Shown here: positions 60,401 to 64,000 of the stretch, piece by piece
Position numbering within the stretch: the stretch's first letter is position 1
How the letters are laid out: each line of letters begins with the position of its first letter
Assembly (NCBI GenBank): GCA_025345505.1
Contig: JANVCC010000027.1
Coordinates: 1,239,679-1,303,678, forward strand
Source of the DNA: Todiramphus chloris collaris
Taxonomy: Eukaryota; Chordata; Aves; Coraciiformes; Alcedinidae
DNA: 64,000 nt
Reading direction: 5' to 3'
The notes under the pieces: model-generated
Seen by the model: only the letters and a program-made list of their open reading frames with translations
Database searches by the model: none
Told to the model about the DNA's origin: nothing
Program-made: the position numbers and the translations under genes

Positions 60401-62097
60401 GCCCTACTGAAGTAACTTCTTGCCCACCCGAGTGCTACTTATGGCAGGGGAGCTCAAACAAGAGTCTCTCCAACCCTCTGTCTCTGTCCAACAGGACACT
60501 CCCTGCACCTGAACCTTCTGTCTCCTCAGAAGGAGCTGAAGATTCCCTCACATCAGCTCAAGTCCTCTTATTGGAGACTTTTGAAGCATATAATAAAAAA
60601 GATGTCCTGGAAATGATATATTATTTTTCTTCCTGTTAGCACCTCCTACTTCTCACCCCTTCTCCCTTCCCCAATACTCTAGAAAACCAGGTGAAGGAAT
60701 TGCAGCTTTCAGGAAGAAGAAAGCATCAAAGAAACACAGGCAAAAAATCTGTTGAAATGGAAATCATAACAAGGAAGAAGGGAGGGTCAGTTAGGCATAA
60801 AAGCATTTCCTGGGAAAAAAAATCCATGCAGAACTGGCTGACACAAGGAGTTTGGACTAAAAATTCTTAAGCAGAACAAGCCCAGATTGACACACCTGAG
60901 CTTTGCGGGCTTCTGCTGGAAGGTGTGAGCAGCTCCAGAGCCACCGATGCTTGTGTGTGAAAAGCAGCAATGGCAAAGCACGACATAAACATTCTTTGTC
61001 TCACACAGGAAAGTTACTCCTTTGTGCTTCGGGAACTGAACAACCTTATCTACTACCCCTCTGACTTAGAAGTTGTGTACAGTAAGAAAATAAACCCAAA
61101 CACCATCATCACACACTAAGAATAACAAACAAAACAACTCACGGGTACTCTATAGGCTGAAATTTGTTTGCACAAATTATTCAGCGAGCACTTATGAATA
61201 ATGAATGCGCTGTGGAAGTCACGATCAGCTCATGAATCATTTATGAACTGAAATATGGGCTGAATTTGTCAGATAACCTTATTTTCCACAAATCACTCAA
61301 CCATCTCTTACATTAAATGGTACCAACTGGTTCCCCGAACAGCACTACCTGCAAAAGATCATCTCTGCTCTCTGTGGCACGAGAAGAGCTCTTCAAACCC
61401 AGTTGCTGAAGACCTTCCATAATAGTCTGTCAAAGCTTTGCTCAAAAAACAAGTAATTATCCAGAACCAATACTAATGCCAGCCTGTATTTTAATTACCA
61501 AAGGCTATAACGTGACAGTTTGGCACCTACCCTATCAATCCTGAGACCGCAAAGAGAATATGGGTGGAAATTACCTATCACATTGTACTTTACAGACTAG
61601 AAATAGTCCTGCCAATCACATGGCCTTTAAAAGGAGTCATTATTTTTGAGTGAGTTGTCTGGGAGAGAAAGAATAACTAGAACAACCACATCAAGTGAAT
61701 GAACATGACCAGAAATTTAAAAGATTTAATTTTGAAGTATTTTTAAAAAGTTAGTAAATTAACTCAAACTTGACAGGTTATAAGACAGCCTTGTTCCATG
61801 AAGATTCTGCTCTACCTATTGCCAGTTCGACCAAGGAACCTGAAAGCAAGTTGTTGGTATATACAAAAGGCTTCCACATGGGGGGTAGTGCGGGTGCACA
61901 GAAGCTGTCCTGCTAGGTCATACCGGAAAGTCCAGCCAGCCTGCTCTCTTGGATGGCACCCAAGGTTTACAGAAAGCTCTAAAAAAAAAAAACCTGCATT
62001 AAGAAGCTAGACCTGTCACGCTCAAACATCAGCAGGGCAAGCTGCTCCTCTTGGCCTTGGGAGATGCCCACGGAAGGTGCTGTCCCTGCACCCTCCA

Positions 62098-62370
62098 AAT
62101 ATCTGCAGGGTGGGTGTCAAGTAGAAGGGGCCAGTCTTTATTCAGCAGTGCCCTGGGATAGCACAAGTGGCAATGGTCACAAGATGGAACATAGAAGTTC
62201 CACCTCAACACGAGGAGACACTTCACTGTGAGGGTGACAGAGCCTGGAACAGGCTGCCCAGGGAGGTTGTGGAGTCTCCTGCTCTGGAGACTTTCAAGAC
62301 CCACCTGGATCTGTTCCTGTGTGGGCTGCCCTGGGTGACCCTGCTCTGGCAGGGGGGTTGAATTCGATCT
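62098..62370 (+). mobile_element. CR1 LINE 3' fragment lacking the terminal tail
   Basis: It reads forward from AGGGTGGGTGTCAAGTAGAAGGGG through AGTTCCACCTCAACACGAGG and ACAGGCTGCCCAGGGAGGTTG to GGCAGGGGGGTTGAATTCGATCT. The usual TTCTATGATTCTA tail is missing. It faces a close relative at 62663 in opposite orientation. Confidence 0.94.
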
Positions 62371-62662
62371 GCAGAAGGTGCAGGGACTCTGCCTTTATGG
62401 AACACTCCCAGTTTGCTGAGCCAACAGCATGCTGGGTCATCACAAGGGGCAAGCACTGAACTCTTTACTCAGAGTACAAACAAATAATGAATAGGAGCTG
62501 AATCAAGACCCCAACACCAGCATTCTTACTTGAGCAGCGCTGGAACACAACAGGCTCCTCACAAATAAAGCCTACAGAGATGAAAGGACAGCGTTTCCCC
62601 AAGGATCTATTGCAAAATTCAGGACTGAGTTCACCCCAAGTGTTACTCCAGTAAGATACAGG
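62371..62662. other. Spacer between two inverted CR1 copies
   Basis: This is unique-looking sequence of about 290 bp. It would form the loop if the flanking inverted CR1 arms paired in RNA. Confidence 0.6.
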
Positions 62663-63010
62663 AATCACAGAATGGTAGGGGTTGGAAGGGACCTCTGGAG
62701 ATGATTGAGTCCAACCCCCCTACCAGAGCAGGGTCACCCAGGGCCAGCCACACAGGAACAGATCCAGGTGGGGTTGGAATCTCTCCAGAGCAGGAGACTC
62801 CATAACCTCTCTGAGCAGCCTGTTCCAGCTGTCACTCTCACAGGGAAGAAGTTTTTCCTCATGTTGAGGTGGAACTTCCTGCGTTTCAGCTTGAGACCAT
62901 CACCCTTCATCCTATTCCAGGGCACCCCTGAAAAGAGACTGACCCCTTCTGCTTGACCCTCACCCTTCAGATGTTTGTAACCATTCATAAGTTCCCCTCT
63001 CAGTCTTCTG
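62663..63010 (-). mobile_element. CR1 LINE 3' fragment
   Basis: It opens AATCACAGAATGGTAGGGGTTGG, then CCAACCCCCCTACCAGAGCAGGGTCACCCAGGG, the same subfamily as the 62098 copy, and ends GTTCCCCTCTCAGTCTTCTG. It is sense to NYAP2. Confidence 0.95.
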
Positions 63011-63362
63011 GTTAGATCTGATGGCAGCACCCACTGCTTCCAGGCAAACAGCAGGTCTGTGAAAAGTGGGAGAAGATATTAAAGACAGAATTTTGGAAAC
63101 AGTTGTAATCTATTTCTGCCTTCTCTGCCTGACAGATACAAAGAAATCCAAGTAGAAGGAAATCGAACCTATTCTGCAGAGGTGTTTCATTCTCTTTTTG
63201 TTTACTACTACCATCCCAAATCACACGCTCACATTAAAAAGGAACTAAAAGCATCAGCCTGCAAAAAAGAGGATGAAGACTGAACTGTCTTAATTGTTTC
63301 CTCCATGGGCAGACATAAAGGAGCAAAGCGAACAGCAGCACAGCTGTAACCAGAGGTGGAAA
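63011..63362. other. Short intronic stretch before the gapped minisatellite
   Basis: This is unique-looking sequence; nothing was recognised. Confidence 0.5.
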
Positions 63363-63465
63363 CCCCACCTTACAGAAGGTGGTCACCCCACCTTACAGAA
63401 GGTGGTCACNNNNNNNNNNCCCCACCTTACAGAAGGTGGTCACCCCACCTTACAGAAGGTGGTCA
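63363..63465. repeat. 23-bp minisatellite interrupted by an assembly gap
   Basis: The unit CCCCACCTTACAGAAGGTGGTCA begins at 63363, 63386, 63420 and 63443, an exact 23-bp period with identical copies. Ten Ns (63410-63419) interrupt the array. Each unit contains CCACCTT-ACAG-AAGGTGG, a perfect 7-bp inverted repeat. The true copy number is unknown. Confidence 0.97.
63410..63419. other. Assembly gap (10 N)
   Basis: Ten unresolved bases lie inside the 23-bp tandem array. Ten is probably a placeholder size. Open frames drawn across the gap are meaningless. Confidence 1.
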
Positions 63466-64000
63466 CAGGTTGTGCCTTGTTGAGAAGGTATTCTCCTCCT
63501 GTTGCTTTGAGGTACTTCAGAAACACAAACGCAAAACAACAAAAGGAGGGAAATGCCAGAGGCTCAGAACTCTACTCTGGAAACCTACTGCCTTTAGGCT
63601 GAAAATTGGATATTTCATCATCTATGCAATGAGGTTCTACAAGTCCAGTGGGAGAAAATTGACTCCTTCTAAGGCTCAGGTCACTCCTGAATGCTTCATC
63701 AGCCTGGAAGAGACACTTGTTGAAAACAACACACAACTGGATCTCATGTTCCCCTCGCATGTTCAAGCGAGCGGGCTCAGAGCTGGGTCTGGGCGCCTTC
63801 CGTAAATACCTCAAAAATGCTCAGATGAGGGCATGTTCCATTGTATCCCATCCACGGTGAAAGATGAACAGGGCTGGGAGAAGTGTTTTGCATGACCCCA
63901 AGCAGGAAGTATTGCCAAGGGACAAATGAGGACGTAGCAGTGAAAGCAAAGCAACAACTGAGCTTTTAGGTGAGGCAGTCGGAGAGTATGAATCATCTAA
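63466..64000. other. Intronic stretch to the window edge
   Basis: This is unique-looking sequence; no gene or repeat was recognised. Confidence 0.5.

Larger units (their letters stand above)
51054..62097. other. Long intronic stretch with few recognised elements
   Basis: About 11 kb with no recognised CR1. It holds an interrupted G run (53274-53291, six then eleven G), a homopyrimidine TTCC tract (57993-58019), and the inverted repeat at 57460-57478. Several AT-rich blocks with clustered ATTA and TAAT cores (for example 54780-54970 and 61150-61310) look like possible conserved noncoding elements, which cannot be tested here. No exon was recognised. Confidence 0.5.

Overview
The window reads as a bird nuclear genome. 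The evidence is at least 17 copies of CR1, the dominant avian LINE, many ending in its ATTCTRTG-type tail, plus a solo retroviral LTR of avian style and two coding exons whose translation is a clear vertebrate NYAP2 orthologue. The species cannot be fixed from the sequence. LAYOUT: the whole window lies inside one gene, NYAP2, on the minus strand. NYAP2 encodes a neuronal tyrosine-phosphorylated adaptor that links PI3-kinase to WAVE1. Only two coding exons are present: 33006-33304 (299 bp, upstream) and 14089-15186 (1098 bp, downstream). Splice consensus and reading phase agree exactly between them: the upstream exon ends in phase 1 and the downstream exon begins with the other two bases of that codon. 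Everything else is intron: the upstream intron (33305-64000, runs off the window), a 17.8 kb middle intron (15187-33005) and the downstream intron (1-14088, runs off the window). The N-terminal and C-terminal exons are not in view. INTRONIC CONTENT: 17 CR1 copies, 12 in the same orientation as the gene; a 348-bp solo LTR with a perfect 6-bp target duplication (50210-50557); a 388-bp segment present twice at about 98.7% identity (34041-34428 and 38499-38885); three minisatellites (67-bp, 19-bp and 23-bp units, the last interrupted by a 10-N assembly gap); several homopolymer and homopurine tracts; and a CpG-rich block about 400 bp downstream of the large exon. FUNCTION: the two exons carry the central part of the adaptor, with two copies of a PPPKPKR SH3-ligand module (one per exon) and the two YxxM motifs (YIEM, YEEM) that bind the PI3K p85 subunit once phosphorylated by Fyn-family kinases. 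No new multi-gene system is visible. The points most worth a second look are the near-identical 388-bp duplication, a 32-bp decayed echo of an NYAP2 exon start inside the middle intron, an inverted CR1 pair that could form double-stranded RNA in the transcript, and the collapsed minisatellite at the gap.
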